64,000 nt of DNA from Bacteroidota bacterium (GTDB taxonomy: Bacteria; Bacteroidota; Bacteroidia; NS11-12g; UBA9320): positions 1 to 64,000 of the forward strand of contig CANIKO010000015.1 of assembly GCA_947468275.1 (NCBI GenBank), read 5' to 3'. Below the pieces are notes generated by a model. It was not told where the DNA came from. It did not search any database and was given only the letters and a program-made list of their open reading frames with translations. Positions 1 through 9,635 of the stretch are shown here, one piece after another. Position 1 is the first letter of the stretch; each line of letters opens with the position of its first letter. The translations under genes and the position numbers were made by a program.

Positions 1-26
1 CCAAAGAAAAAAGTTTGGAAGGAGGC

Positions 27-57
27 TTGGAATAAAAAAATCATAATGTTACTTTTG
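27..57 (+). promoter_or_regulatory. Bacteroidota-type promoter of tRNA-Ser
   Basis: TTG lies at 27-29 and TACTTTTG at 50-57, with a 20 bp spacer. This matches the TTG-N19-21-TAnnTTTG consensus of the Bacteroidota primary sigma factor. The -7 box ends 4 bp before the mature tRNA 5' end at 62, so transcription starts at or just before the tRNA. Confidence 0.7.
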
Positions 58-61
58 CAGC

Positions 62-149
62 GGAGAAATGGCAGAGCGGTCGAATGCGGCAGTCTTGAAA
101 ACTGTTGTACTGCAAGGTACCGGGGGTTCGAATCCCTCTTTCTCCGCCA
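62..149 (+). tRNA. tRNA-Ser (anticodon UGA)
   Basis: A full cloverleaf can be drawn. The acceptor stem is GGAGAAA (62-68) with TTTCTCC (139-145), the discriminator is G146, and CCA is encoded at 147-149. The anticodon loop is CTTGAAA with TGA at 96-98, closed by the stem 89-93/101-105. There is a long variable arm, as expected for serine, and a T-loop TTCGAAT. It reads UCN serine codons. It has its own promoter just upstream and a terminator just downstream, so it is a single-gene transcription unit. Confidence 0.96.
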
Positions 150-156
150 CAATTTC

Positions 157-195
157 AAAACCCTTGAGAATACCAGTATTTTCAAGGGTTTTTTA
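157..195 (+). terminator. Rho-independent terminator of tRNA-Ser
   Basis: An 11 bp inverted repeat, AAAACCCTTGA (157-167) and TCAAGGGTTTT (182-192), is followed by further T residues. It sits 8 bp after the tRNA CCA end. From here to 436 the sequence is AT-rich and I see no gene in it. Confidence 0.85.
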
Positions 196-436
196 GTTCG
201 AAATATTTTACAAATAGCTTGACAAAATCACTATTAATTGATTTTAAAACTGTTATCATTTCTGAATTTTAATTTGCATTTTAAAAACAGAATTCACATC
301 CTTTAGTATTAGTATTTAAAAATTTACCAAGGATACAAATACAAATTTAATTGAACACTTTTGCCCGGAACAAATTAATTAGAATTTTGTAGGCTAAAAT
401 TTTAAAATAAGAAGAAATTGGGTTATTACGGTGTTC

Positions 437-772
437 TTAAACCTCAAGATCCAAACTAAATATCATTTCCTTAAGTTCGGTTGGTTTAAGATCCAACTTT
501 TCACCTTTATCATAAATTGTGAGTAAATATACTGTCTCCGATTGAAGATATAAATAAGTAATCACCCTTGCACCTCCACTTTTCCCTTTACCCTTGCTGC
601 TAATCGCCAATCGAATCTTATAACAACTATTCCCGATAAAAGTACCGATTTCAGGGTTTTGAATTATGTTTGTAATTAATTCAGCAAATTCACTTTTCAA
701 CGAAGGGAATTTTTTAATCAATCGTTTTAGTTCTCTTTCAAATTGATGTGTAGGAATAACACTATAATTCAT
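437..772 (-). CDS. RelE/ParE-family toxin of a type II toxin-antitoxin pair
   Basis: This is a 111-residue basic protein of the RelE/ParE/HigB fold class. These are typically mRNA interferases that cut ribosome-bound mRNA, or gyrase poisons. The sequence shows an N-terminal helical part rich in K and R (residues 12-22), a central KIRLA strand, the glycine- and serine-rich turn KSGGARVI, and the YLLTIYDK strand seen in Bacteroidota members of the family. Its start at 772 overlaps the end of the upstream antitoxin gene by 11 bp, so the two are translationally coupled with the antitoxin made first. Toxic activity is inferred from the family; substrate specificity cannot be read from the sequence. 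Confidence 0.85.
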   Translation of the reverse strand: MNYSVIPTHQFERELKRLIKKFPSLKSEFAELITNIIQNPEIGTFIGNSCYKIRLAISSKGKGKSGGARVITYLYLQSETVYLLTIYDKGEKLDLKPTELKEMIFSLDLEV

Positions 773-971
773 TCAAAAGTTCTTGAGCAGTTTTTAACTT
801 AAGCTTTCCTTGTTTATGCAATCTAACTTGCTCCGCTGCTTCTTTCAAATCATTCCAAAGTTGTGCATTAGCCTCCGTCATGGGCTTTGCCCTTTTTATA
901 AAGGTAAGGCTCTTTAAAACTTTCATTCCAAAATTAGCCTCGTCATCTGGTATGTCTATTAATACTTTCAT
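762..971 (-). CDS. putative antitoxin partner of the RelE/ParE-like toxin
   Basis: This 69-residue protein begins with a short beta-strand segment (MKVLIDIPDDEA), followed by a hydrophobic helix (FGMKVLKSLTFI) and a charged C-terminal helix ending in AQELLNEL. That layout is common for antitoxins encoded before RelE-like toxins in Bacteroidota: an N-terminal strand region for dimerisation and a C-terminal toxin-binding helix. I see no clear DNA-binding domain, so autoregulation is uncertain. The identification rests mostly on size, order and the 11 bp overlap with the toxin gene. A TAAATTTG box lies about 28 bp upstream of its start. Confidence 0.75.
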   Translation of the reverse strand: MKVLIDIPDDEANFGMKVLKSLTFIKRAKPMTEANAQLWNDLKEAAEQVRLHKQGKLKLKTAQELLNEL

Positions 972-999
972 ATGTAATTCCTATGATTTATATAATTAC

Positions 1000-1007
1000 A
1001 AATTTAG
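1000..1007 (-). promoter_or_regulatory. -7 box for the toxin-antitoxin operon
   Basis: On the minus strand this reads TAAATTTG, matching TAnnTTTG, 28 bp before the antitoxin ATG. I find no TTG at the expected spacing upstream. Confidence 0.4.
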
Positions 1008-1073
1008 ATAAATATTAATAAATTTTGCCTAATCATTTTGCCCATTTTACGTTCTATAAAATATCGCAAATTC

Positions 1074-1081
1074 TACTTTTG
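1074..1081 (+). promoter_or_regulatory. orphan -7 box with no gene behind it
   Basis: TACTTTTG matches the consensus but no open frame follows it on this strand. The next strong signal is the hairpin at 1260-1292. The stretch 1008-1547 otherwise holds no gene I can support; a 68-codon minus-strand frame (1160-1366) has no family features. Confidence 0.25.
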
Positions 1082-1259
1082 CGTTATTTAGTGAAATATG
1101 GCTAATCTATAATATCATTCGGGCCAATTGAATTTTCATTTTATGAATACTTTAAACTTTCAATGCTTGAGTTCATGAGGAAGACTTGAATAAAACTCAA
1201 TGATTTCTTCAAAATCTGTAACAATTTTGTTCGAACACTGCAACTTTGAGCCCGCCAAG

Positions 1260-1292
1260 AAAAATCTCAGGTTGACAAACCTGGGATTTTTT
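1260..1292 (+). terminator. strong terminator-like hairpin in a gene-free stretch
   Basis: The stem is AAAAATCTCAGGTT (1260-1273) and AACCTGGGATTTTT (1278-1291), 14 bp with one G-U pair, and the loop is GACA. T residues follow. A-runs on the other side allow it to work in both directions. It does not directly follow a recognised gene. Confidence 0.65.
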
Positions 1293-1520
1293 GTTTGTAG
1301 ACGATGAAGCAAAACTGAAAATCGGGCAAAGACAAAATCGTACAATAAAATCAGATTTAAGACCATAGCAATTCAAATAATTTTACGTTATTATTTTTTT
1401 TTGTAATTTTCATTAAAAACTTTTTATCTGATTATCAAACGTATAATTTTAGTTTATCAGATTATTGCCATATTATATGAATTAGGGCATAGGTAAGAAT
1501 ATTTTATGTTTTCTATTTTA

Positions 1521-1528
1521 TATTTTTG
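1521..1528 (+). promoter_or_regulatory. -7 box for the first T9SS protein gene
   Basis: TATTTTTG matches TAnnTTTG and lies 19 bp before the ATG at 1548, but after the more upstream in-frame ATG at 1506. If used, it rules out the 1506 start. Confidence 0.45.
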
Positions 1529-1547
1529 GCGCACAAAAATAAACGAT

Positions 1548-4500
1548 ATGACAAAAAAAATTACTTTAAAAAAATCAAAAGTGTTAGGATTATTCCTTGC
1601 ACTGTTAGGCTTTTTAGGATCTGCTTCCTTTAATCAAAGCCAAGCTCAATCTTATTGCATTCCATATTCCTATTATGGATGCAATGTTAGTAGTGTCAGT
1701 TATAGTGTAATCGAAAGAGTGCAAGTTAAAGACATCTCTAACAATTTTTTAATGGACAAATCTGCCGATGGTTGTAATCAGACCACAGCTACAACTACTA
1801 ACGTTAGCCCAAATGGTTATACTCTTATGAGTACAAAGCCATCATTTACTTTATCTAGCGGTTCAAAATATACCATGGGTGTGAGTGTTAGTTCTACTAA
1901 TGGGTCATCAATATATGCATATGCTAGTTTTTTATATATGTGGGTAGATTTAAATCGTGATGGTAATTTTGCTGCAAATGAATATATGGCTACTGGATGG
2001 ACTAGTGCTACTGGAGCAAATGCTATGAAGGTAGGTGGAAATATTACAAATAACACCTTTACAATTCCTTGCGGTATTAGTCCAGGTCAGTCTCGTATGC
2101 GACTTATTTCTTCTTATAGCTATGCCTTAGGTGCAACTATGAGTTGTGCTAACTATACAAACAATACATACTATTATGGTGAAATTGAAGATTACACAAT
2201 TACCTTAGCTAACCCTACAAGCCTTGCCGCAGGATTTTATATGCCAAGTACTACCTATGTTGGATCTGTTGTAAAATTAACTAACAATAACCAAACAGGA
2301 TACATCGCACATCAGTGGGATGTGGATGATAATGGTTCAATTGAAGCTACTACCATTAATGCTACTACTATTTTTACTACCCCAGGCACAAGATGTATTC
2401 GCTTAAAAAGCCAAAACTGCTTGGGTCGTGATTCAGTTTTAAAATGTATCAACGTTGTAACTCCAACTGCAAAACCTGTAGTTGACTTTGCCGTTGTTGC
2501 GAATGAAATTGAACGATTTGGTACGGCTAATTTCCTTGATTTAACTACCAATGGCCCCACATATTGGAGCTGGTATATGTATGACCCTGTAGATTCAGCC
2601 GCTACACGACTGGATGTGGAATCCTTAAATACTAATTTTACGGGTAATGATCCTTATAAAAATCAAAACCCTGCCATCTTCTTTAATCGAACGGGCAATT
2701 ATACCGTCTGTATGCAGGCCTCAAATAGCCAAGGACCCTCCAGTATGCTCTGTAAGCCAAATTATCTGAGGGTTACGCCTTTCAAAGACAATCCTTTGGG
2801 AGCGGGAACTGTTCAGCCTATGTATGAGCAAAGTGGTAATATAATGGACGATGGTGGAAGAAACGGAAATTATTCGAATAACCGAATTGACTATGCCACA
2901 ATTATTCCTTGTGGTGCCGAAACTATCACTTTAACATTTGCGCAATGCAAACTTTTAGCCAACGACCTTTTAAAAATTTATGACGGTGTGGATGCCAATG
3001 GTATTCCATTACATCCAGGAACAGGTTTTACTTTAAACAAAGTTCCTACTGCTCCAATAGTTGCGAAAAGTGGTGCAATGTATATATATTTCAGTACAGA
3101 TGGTAATGGAAACGACTCAGGATTTTTAGCCACTTGGACTACTAAAAGAGGGCCAATTGTTGCCCCAATCGCTGACTTCACTATTCCAGATACCTTATAC
3201 AATCCCGTGAACTACACCTATATTAATAAATCTCAAAATGTACTTGGAAATACTTCTTGGATATGGTCTGTTGATCCGGGTTATGGTCAAGTAGCATATA
3301 CCAAAGATCTTATAGATTTCGGAATTTTAACAGATAATTCGTATAACGTAAGTTTAGAAGCCACTACGTGCATGGGTTATAGTAAATATAGTAAATCCGT
3401 AGTTGTAGTAACCCCTCATACAAAAACAAGTCTTGATGTTACGGCGAACAATCGCCGTCCAAGTACAGGTGAAACTGTATTTTTAAGCGCTATTTCTGGC
3501 CTTCCAAATAAAGCCTTAAAGGCCGATAAATTTAAATGGAGCTTCTTCCCTTCTACTATTTCTTATGTAGGAACCACCAATTCAGGAAGTAGAGACCCTA
3601 AAGTAACATTTAATGCAAAAGGTAAATACACTATTTCCTTAACCGCATGGAATACCCTTGATCAAGCAGCGACCTCCGCTACTGTTATAAAATCAGAATT
3701 TGTAATTGTGGTTGAACATTGCACTCCTCTATTAGGTGTATCTTCATCAACCGATATTGTTATAAACAACGTAACTTTAGAAGATGCAAATGCAAATAAA
3801 TTAATTGATAATACCTCCGGTAATAACTTACAAGGGTATGATGATTATACCTCGATTATTAGTCCTGCTAACGTAACTTTTGGTGGCACCTATAAAATTA
3901 CTACCTCTCGTGTAACTAATATCAACCCTATGACTAGAAAAGTATGGGTGGACTGGAACATTGATGGTGATTTTGATGATGCAGGTGAATTAGTTGCAAG
4001 TGAAGCTACGGCAAAAACAACAAGCTATAGTGCTAAATTTAAAGTACCATCCATTTCAACTTCTTTTGAAGGAAACACTAGAATGAGAATTGGAACAAGT
4101 TATTCAAGTGATCCTAACATGCCATGCGGTGCTTCAAGTGGAGTTACCAATGCCAACCGTTTAGGTGAATTTGAAGATTACAGATTAGTAATGGTAAATG
4201 ATAGAACAGCGCCTGTGCTTACCCTTTACAATAAAGATACTTTATATTTAGAGGTGGGTTCAACTTATACCGAATATAATGCGAAAGCAATCGATGCCAC
4301 TGAAGGTGATATTAGTTCACAAATCATAATTACAAGTGACTTAGATATGGCTTATACAGGTATTTATTACCTTAACTATAATGTTACCGATGCAGGTGGA
4401 AATAAAGCAATTCCAAAAATCCGTGTTGTATTTGTTGTTAGAGATCAAACCAAACCAGTTATTACACTTAATGGAAGCGACACTGTAAGCATAGAGGTAT

Positions 4501-5714
4501 TTAGTGCTTATACTGAAGACGGTGCTACCGCAACGGATAATAAAGATGGCAATATTTCTAATTCAATTTCTGTTTCAGGCACTGTAAATACAAGTGTTAT
4601 TGGTAAATATATCCTTTCATATGTAGTTATTGACCAAGCTGGAAACAAAACCACTAAAAACAGAGTTGTTTTTGTAAAAGATAGTCAAAAACCAGTTATC
4701 TCTAATGCAGATGCTGACGCTAATAATATTGTTAAAGTACAAATACTTTCGGTCTTTATTGACAGAACTAAAGTAACCGACAACTATGACAATCCAATCG
4801 CTCTTAAGATAACTAAAGGACCCTCTACTCCTGATGGCGTTGATACTCGTTTTAAAGGAACCTATACACTCGTTTATAATTCATCTGACGTTTCTGGAAA
4901 TCAAGCAGTAACTAAAACATACAAATATTCTGTAGATGATTATGTTGGTCCAACTATTACTTTAAATACTTTGGATACAATAGTATGGCCTGTAAACAAA
5001 ACTTATAGCCCAGTTCAAGCAAGTGCTTATGATAATTATTATGATAATTCACAAGTATCTATCACAAGAACCAGTACAGTTGTATTCTACAAACTTGGTC
5101 TTTATTGGGATGAATTTACTGCTACAGATGGTAGTGGTAATATCACTATTCGTCGTCGTTTTGTAAGAGTAGTTGATGATGTGGCACCAGTGTTGAATGG
5201 TTTACCATTAAACGTTGGTCTATGGTCTACTATAGATGCTGCTGAAGGATTAACAATTACGGATAATTATGATGCTCCATCAGCCCTAAGACCTCGATTG
5301 AAAGTATTATTCAATAATCTTAATACTTACATTGAAGGTGTATACGCTGTAACATATGAAGTAAAAGATTTCAGTGGAAATACGAGCTTGCCATTTAACC
5401 GTATAATCAATGTTAACCGTAGCTACCCAACTATTCAAGGAGGTGTAAATACTATAGGAAAAGACAAGACTATAAACGTTTATCCTAATCCATCAACAGG
5501 TATTGTAAACGTTAACTATAACTTTGCAACTCCTGAAAATATGGTTATAAATGTATATAACGCTACAGGATCTATCGTTTATTCTATCAGCAATATTCAT
5601 GGCCAAAGCGGTGTTCAAAGCATCGATTTAAGCAATGAAGCTAACGGATTATATTATGTTAGAATGACTGTAGCGGGCAAACAAATTTCCCGTACTATTT
5701 CTCTTAATAAGTAA
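1548..5714 (+). CDS. giant T9SS-exported protein with GEVED, CUB-like, PKD and DUF5011-like Ig domains
   Basis: This secreted protein of about 1388 residues is probably a cell-surface adhesin or binding protein; the ligand is unknown. I chose the ATG at 1548 because it gives a normal signal peptide (MTKKITLKKSK, hydrophobic core, then a SQAQS cleavage region) and follows the -7 box at 1521. Domains in order: a GEVED domain (about 130-222, with WVDLNRDGNF and GEIEDYTITL), PKD-like domains (225-410), a CUB-like segment (428-533, with LKIYDG and FSTDGNGNDSGF), two further PKD/Ig-like segments (540-720), a second GEVED domain (725-883, with WVDWNIDGDFDDAGE), and about five Ig-like repeats of the DUF5011 type (888-1295, DxxGN motif in most). 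A type A T9SS sorting domain starts at VYPNPSTG (about 1309). It has no close C-terminal match to the next three giant proteins. Confidence 0.85.
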   Translation: MTKKITLKKSKVLGLFLALLGFLGSASFNQSQAQSYCIPYSYYGCNVSSVSYSVIERVQVKDISNNFLMDKSADGCNQTTATTTNVSPNGYTLMSTKPSFTLSSGSKYTMGVSVSSTNGSSIYAYASFLYMWVDLNRDGNFAANEYMATGWTSATGANAMKVGGNITNNTFTIPCGISPGQSRMRLISSYSYALGATMSCANYTNNTYYYGEIEDYTITLANPTSLAAGFYMPSTTYVGSVVKLTNNNQTGYIAHQWDVDDNGSIEATTINATTIFTTPGTRCIRLKSQNCLGRDSVLKCINVVTPTAKPVVDFAVVANEIERFGTANFLDLTTNGPTYWSWYMYDPVDSAATRLDVESLNTNFTGNDPYKNQNPAIFFNRTGNYTVCMQASNSQGPSSMLCKPNYLRVTPFKDNPLGAGTVQPMYEQSGNIMDDGGRNGNYSNNRIDYATIIPCGAETITLTFAQCKLLANDLLKIYDGVDANGIPLHPGTGFTLNKVPTAPIVAKSGAMYIYFSTDGNGNDSGFLATWTTKRGPIVAPIADFTIPDTLYNPVNYTYINKSQNVLGNTSWIWSVDPGYGQVAYTKDLIDFGILTDNSYNVSLEATTCMGYSKYSKSVVVVTPHTKTSLDVTANNRRPSTGETVFLSAISGLPNKALKADKFKWSFFPSTISYVGTTNSGSRDPKVTFNAKGKYTISLTAWNTLDQAATSATVIKSEFVIVVEHCTPLLGVSSSTDIVINNVTLEDANANKLIDNTSGNNLQGYDDYTSIISPANVTFGGTYKITTSRVTNINPMTRKVWVDWNIDGDFDDAGELVASEATAKTTSYSAKFKVPSISTSFEGNTRMRIGTSYSSDPNMPCGASSGVTNANRLGEFEDYRLVMVNDRTAPVLTLYNKDTLYLEVGSTYTEYNAKAIDATEGDISSQIIITSDLDMAYTGIYYLNYNVTDAGGNKAIPKIRVVFVVRDQTKPVITLNGSDTVSIEVFSAYTEDGATATDNKDGNISNSISVSGTVNTSVIGKYILSYVVIDQAGNKTTKNRVVFVKDSQKPVISNADADANNIVKVQILSVFIDRTKVTDNYDNPIALKITKGPSTPDGVDTRFKGTYTLVYNSSDVSGNQAVTKTYKYSVDDYVGPTITLNTLDTIVWPVNKTYSPVQASAYDNYYDNSQVSITRTSTVVFYKLGLYWDEFTATDGSGNITIRRRFVRVVDDVAPVLNGLPLNVGLWSTIDAAEGLTITDNYDAPSALRPRLKVLFNNLNTYIEGVYAVTYEVKDFSGNTSLPFNRIINVNRSYPTIQGGVNTIGKDKTINVYPNPSTGIVNVNYNFATPENMVINVYNATGSIVYSISNIHGQSGVQSIDLSNEANGLYYVRMTVAGKQISRTISLNK

Positions 5715-5731
5715 CTTATAAATTAATCTTT

Positions 5732-5764
5732 CAATACCCGGAGTAACATCATCTCCGGGTATTG
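5732..5764 (+). terminator. 12-bp stem hairpin between two T9SS genes
   Basis: CAATACCCGGAG (5732-5743) pairs perfectly with CTCCGGGTATTG (5753-5764) across a 9-base loop. There is no T-run after it, so it may be a weak terminator, a 3' mRNA-protecting structure, or an attenuator between the gene ending at 5714 and the one starting at 5797. Confidence 0.5.
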
Positions 5765-5796
5765 TAAAGATTTAAATTTATTAAATTAACTTTCAA

Positions 5797-8700
5797 ATGA
5801 AAATTAATATGAAAACAAAAATTACTTTTTCAAAATTTTTGGCACCTGCCAAATTAATAGTATTGTTACTACTTGGAGGAGTGGCCTACTCGCAGCCAAG
5901 CTATTACAATAGCAATACCGGGGCGAGCAGTAATGCTTTTCCATTAAGTTCAACAACCAGTAATCAGGTTCAATGGATTTATGGGCCAAACGTATTTAAC
6001 AGTGCCGGATCTACTGGAACCCCTAGCGGCGGAGGTACAATTAGCAAGGTATATTTTAGAATAATTACAGCGGCAACAGCCTCATATACCAATTTCACTA
6101 TTTCATTAGCACAAAATATTGGAACTACCAATGCATGGACATCATCCACCTGGGCTACAGGATTGACGCAAGTCTTTTACCAAGCAACCTATACTGTTAC
6201 AGGTGTTGCTAGTTCATTTTACGGTATCACCTTACAAACCCCGTTTGCATATGACCCATCTAAGTCTCTGATTTTTGAAATGAAAGTTTCTGCCGGTAGC
6301 GGCAATACAATGGCTCAAGGTGGTACTACAAATCAACGGATCTGGGGACTTTATGGTGCATCTGCAGGAACTTCATTTGGTTCAGGTCTAGTTGATTTTG
6401 GATTTGACTTACTGAAAGGTAGCAATGATGCTGGCATTTCAGCCATTTCAACCCCATTATGCGCTCCTGCTTTAGGTGTAACGTATACCAATTTTGGTAT
6501 TAACAATATTGACAGTGTTAAAATAAACTGGTCGGTAGATGGTGCGGCACAAGCACAAAACAAGTATAATACGATGCTTCCTTCTGCTAACAATGTTAAA
6601 ATTAATTTAACTCCAGATTTTAAATTTAATGATGGTCAAACTTATAAAATTAAGGCTTGGACTTCATTACCTAACAATAAAAAAGACACCTTAAATAAAA
6701 ACGATACAAATAATCTTACCTTTAGATATATGGGGCCTTCTCAGGACCCTAAGGTAACTGATGTGATTAAATGCGGACCAGGTCAGGCACCACTTAAAGC
6801 CACACCTGGAAATGCTGCCGATTCACTCGTTTGGTATGATGCGGCTACAGCTGGTAACGCCGTTGCTAAAGGAAAAAACACCTTATCCCCTCCTTTAGTT
6901 GTGGGCACAAATACCTTTTATGTTCAAGCTTCAAAAATTGGATCTACTGCTACATTAGCGAATGCTATGACTCCTTCTACTGGATTTGGAAGTACTTATT
7001 CAGGTGGTTTTGCCAATTTAACCCCCAACAAAGGAATATTAATTGATAGTTTTGATGTGCAAATGACAGCAAACGTTCCGGGAGCTACTTGGAGTGTTTA
7101 TATGCGCACAGGCAGTTATGTAGGTTTTGAAACTAGCTCCACCGGATGGACTAAAATTATTAATAATCAAGTTGCCAACGTTAGGACGGTTGGTAGCTAT
7201 TCTCGTTCCTATATTAAAATACCTCAAATTTCTTTAGCTTCAGGAGTCACCTATGGTTTTTATATTGTTTCTACTCCTACTGCCCCATGTTCGCCATGGT
7301 GCAATGCTTTGGCAACAGGCGGTATTACCACCAGCGGGCCTGATTTAGTTATGTTTCAAGACAGAGTAGCGGTGGGTGCTTCTGAATTTACAGGTATAAA
7401 TTTAAATTACCCAATGACCTGGGAAACGTTTTATCGTCCTTCCAACTGCCCAAGTAATAGAGTTCCAATAAAAGTAACGGTTAAGCCAAGTCCTTATGGC
7501 GCAGCATTTATTAAATCTACTCCTTTTCAAACTACCATGCCAAACACAAATGGAACGGTGGGTAGCCCTGATATAATAGCCACAGGCGATAAATTAACCT
7601 ATGAAATTACCCCTCCAAAGGGATATAATAATGTGGATTATGGATCAACTTGGATGATGAGCGGTTTTACATTTAAAACCAAAAGCGGAAGGGTATTACC
7701 AACAACGTATTATACCCCTGCAACCCCCACTCCATCGGGTTCAGCAAATGCTAAAGTTACTTTTACAGCCGATGCGGCCATTGTTGACTCAACCATTATT
7801 ATGACCGTAGGATTAATGGATTTAGGTCCATGGTATTGCGATTCATTGCTTACAAGAAATATACGCGTGGCTCCAAGACCAGTTGCTGATTTTTCTTTTA
7901 TTCAACCAGTGTGTGATGGTGATGCCGTTGTTTTTACCAACAAAACCACTTATTCTTCAGGTAATATATCATGTAAATGGGATTTCAATACAGGTAATCC
8001 TGCCGATACCTCTTCGGCATCGGATGTAGGGTATACGTTTCCAACTTTTGGAACCTATAATGTAAAATTAATCACGACCACAGTACCTTACGGTTATACT
8101 GATTCCAAAACCTATACAGTAGTTGTATCTGAAATTCCAAAAATCGGGTTCAAAGTTTTCAATGCCTGCTTGGGTGATAGTGTTAAGTTTATAAACTCAA
8201 CAACTATTGGAGCGGGTACTATTGACTACCGATGGGATTTGGGCAATGGTGCATTCAGCACAAAAGTTAATCCACGTGTAAAATACGCTGTAGCCGGTGG
8301 TTATAAAGTAACATTAACAGCTACATATAACGGTTGTAAAAGTGTAATGACCAAAAATGCTCAGCAATTTGCTAGGCCGGTGGCTAAATATTCTTTTCCT
8401 TCTGTTTTATGCGATAAGTCAGATATTCAATTTGCAAATAGCTCCACTATACCACTTGGCAATATGGGCTATATTTGGAATTTTGGCGATGGCGTTATTT
8501 CTGGGGAAACCAATCCTGTTCATAATTTCGTAGGCACAGGAACCAAAATAGTTAAGATGAAAGCCATTTCTGAGTTTGGATGTGCGGATTCTATTACGAA
8601 AACACTCAACTTAGCCGAAGCTCCTTTAGCTGACTTTACTACCGGATCATTGTGTAATTTAACTCCTACTCAATTTAACTTTACAGGTACTAAACCTGCT

Positions 8701-9615
8701 GGAGGAGCAATTACTAGTTTTGTTTGGAATTTTGCAGGAGAGGGCTCAACTACTGTTGAAAATCCAACTAAATTATTCAGCCTTGTTGGCAAAAAAATGA
8801 TTACACTTACCCTAACATCCAACAATGGTTGTTCTGATGTTTTATCGAAAGAAATTAATATTAAACTTCAATCGAAAGCTGATTTTACAACTACTGACGT
8901 TTGCGAAGGAAATGATGCAGTGTTTACCAATCAATCGATTGTAGCTGCAGGAAATTTACTTTACAATTGGAAATTTGGAGATGGAAATAATTCTATTGCT
9001 GCATCCCCTCGTCACCTTTACCCAGCGGGCACATCACAAACTTACAATGTTACTCTTGTAGCAATCGTTCCCGGTGGATGTTCAGATTCAATCAACAAGC
9101 CCATTTCGGTAAACGCTAGACCAAATTCAGATTTCACTTTTAAACCCAGTGGTCGTTTGGTAAATTTTGCTGCTGCTCAAACTGGGAATACTACTTATCA
9201 GTGGGATTTTAGTGATGGAGGAAGTTCAAGTGCTGCGGTTACTCAATATAATTACCTAAATTATCCTTCAGGAAAATATACGGTATGTTTATCTGTAATC
9301 AATGCGGCAGGGTGCATTTCACAAACCTGTAAAGAGGTAAATATTTCAGGTGGCATTAATCAGCTTACCCAAACGGGTGGAGTTGATGTTTATCCGAATC
9401 CGAATGGAGGTAACTTTACTGTAACTGTTGAAAATCCAAAAACAGATATTTCGATAGCAGTATATAACCTATTGGGAGATGTAATAAAAGTGATAGAAAC
9501 CAATTCTTTAAAATCTGTATACTCGGTTGACCTAAATGTGGCCAACGGAATCTATATCGTGAAAGTAACTAACGGCGGACTGATTTCTTCTCAAAAAATA
9601 ACAATTAACAAATAA
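5797..9615 (+). CDS. T9SS-exported PKD-array surface protein
   Basis: This 1272-residue secreted protein has an N-terminal signal peptide (core LIVLLLLGGVAYS). An ATG at 5809 is an alternative start. Residues about 30-215 form a beta-rich domain I cannot name, followed by a CARDB-like segment (about 215-310). Residues 563-691 hold an unassigned domain with the motif KGYNNVDYG, also found in the next two giant proteins. Then come about six PKD domains (692-1190, repeated WNFGDG-type motifs and regular Cys pairs such as NACLGDS and FGCADS). A T9SS sorting tail begins at VYPNPNGG (about 1196). The last 580 residues closely resemble those of the proteins at 9636 and 14171. It is 20 bp from the next gene, so probably co-transcribed. 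Its target is unknown. Confidence 0.85.
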   Translation: MKINMKTKITFSKFLAPAKLIVLLLLGGVAYSQPSYYNSNTGASSNAFPLSSTTSNQVQWIYGPNVFNSAGSTGTPSGGGTISKVYFRIITAATASYTNFTISLAQNIGTTNAWTSSTWATGLTQVFYQATYTVTGVASSFYGITLQTPFAYDPSKSLIFEMKVSAGSGNTMAQGGTTNQRIWGLYGASAGTSFGSGLVDFGFDLLKGSNDAGISAISTPLCAPALGVTYTNFGINNIDSVKINWSVDGAAQAQNKYNTMLPSANNVKINLTPDFKFNDGQTYKIKAWTSLPNNKKDTLNKNDTNNLTFRYMGPSQDPKVTDVIKCGPGQAPLKATPGNAADSLVWYDAATAGNAVAKGKNTLSPPLVVGTNTFYVQASKIGSTATLANAMTPSTGFGSTYSGGFANLTPNKGILIDSFDVQMTANVPGATWSVYMRTGSYVGFETSSTGWTKIINNQVANVRTVGSYSRSYIKIPQISLASGVTYGFYIVSTPTAPCSPWCNALATGGITTSGPDLVMFQDRVAVGASEFTGINLNYPMTWETFYRPSNCPSNRVPIKVTVKPSPYGAAFIKSTPFQTTMPNTNGTVGSPDIIATGDKLTYEITPPKGYNNVDYGSTWMMSGFTFKTKSGRVLPTTYYTPATPTPSGSANAKVTFTADAAIVDSTIIMTVGLMDLGPWYCDSLLTRNIRVAPRPVADFSFIQPVCDGDAVVFTNKTTYSSGNISCKWDFNTGNPADTSSASDVGYTFPTFGTYNVKLITTTVPYGYTDSKTYTVVVSEIPKIGFKVFNACLGDSVKFINSTTIGAGTIDYRWDLGNGAFSTKVNPRVKYAVAGGYKVTLTATYNGCKSVMTKNAQQFARPVAKYSFPSVLCDKSDIQFANSSTIPLGNMGYIWNFGDGVISGETNPVHNFVGTGTKIVKMKAISEFGCADSITKTLNLAEAPLADFTTGSLCNLTPTQFNFTGTKPAGGAITSFVWNFAGEGSTTVENPTKLFSLVGKKMITLTLTSNNGCSDVLSKEINIKLQSKADFTTTDVCEGNDAVFTNQSIVAAGNLLYNWKFGDGNNSIAASPRHLYPAGTSQTYNVTLVAIVPGGCSDSINKPISVNARPNSDFTFKPSGRLVNFAAAQTGNTTYQWDFSDGGSSSAAVTQYNYLNYPSGKYTVCLSVINAAGCISQTCKEVNISGGINQLTQTGGVDVYPNPNGGNFTVTVENPKTDISIAVYNLLGDVIKVIETNSLKSVYSVDLNVANGIYIVKVTNGGLISSQKITINK

Positions 9616-9635
9616 TTTTAATTATCAATTATACT

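Noticed and set aside
1230-1260. Worn-out tRNA 3' end (GTTCGAAC ... GCCCGCCA)
   Set aside because: The T-stem does not pair and no acceptor or anticodon arm can be drawn.
1160-1366. 68-codon minus-strand frame as a gene
   Set aside because: No recognisable domain, it runs through the terminator hairpin, and no promoter or start context supports it.
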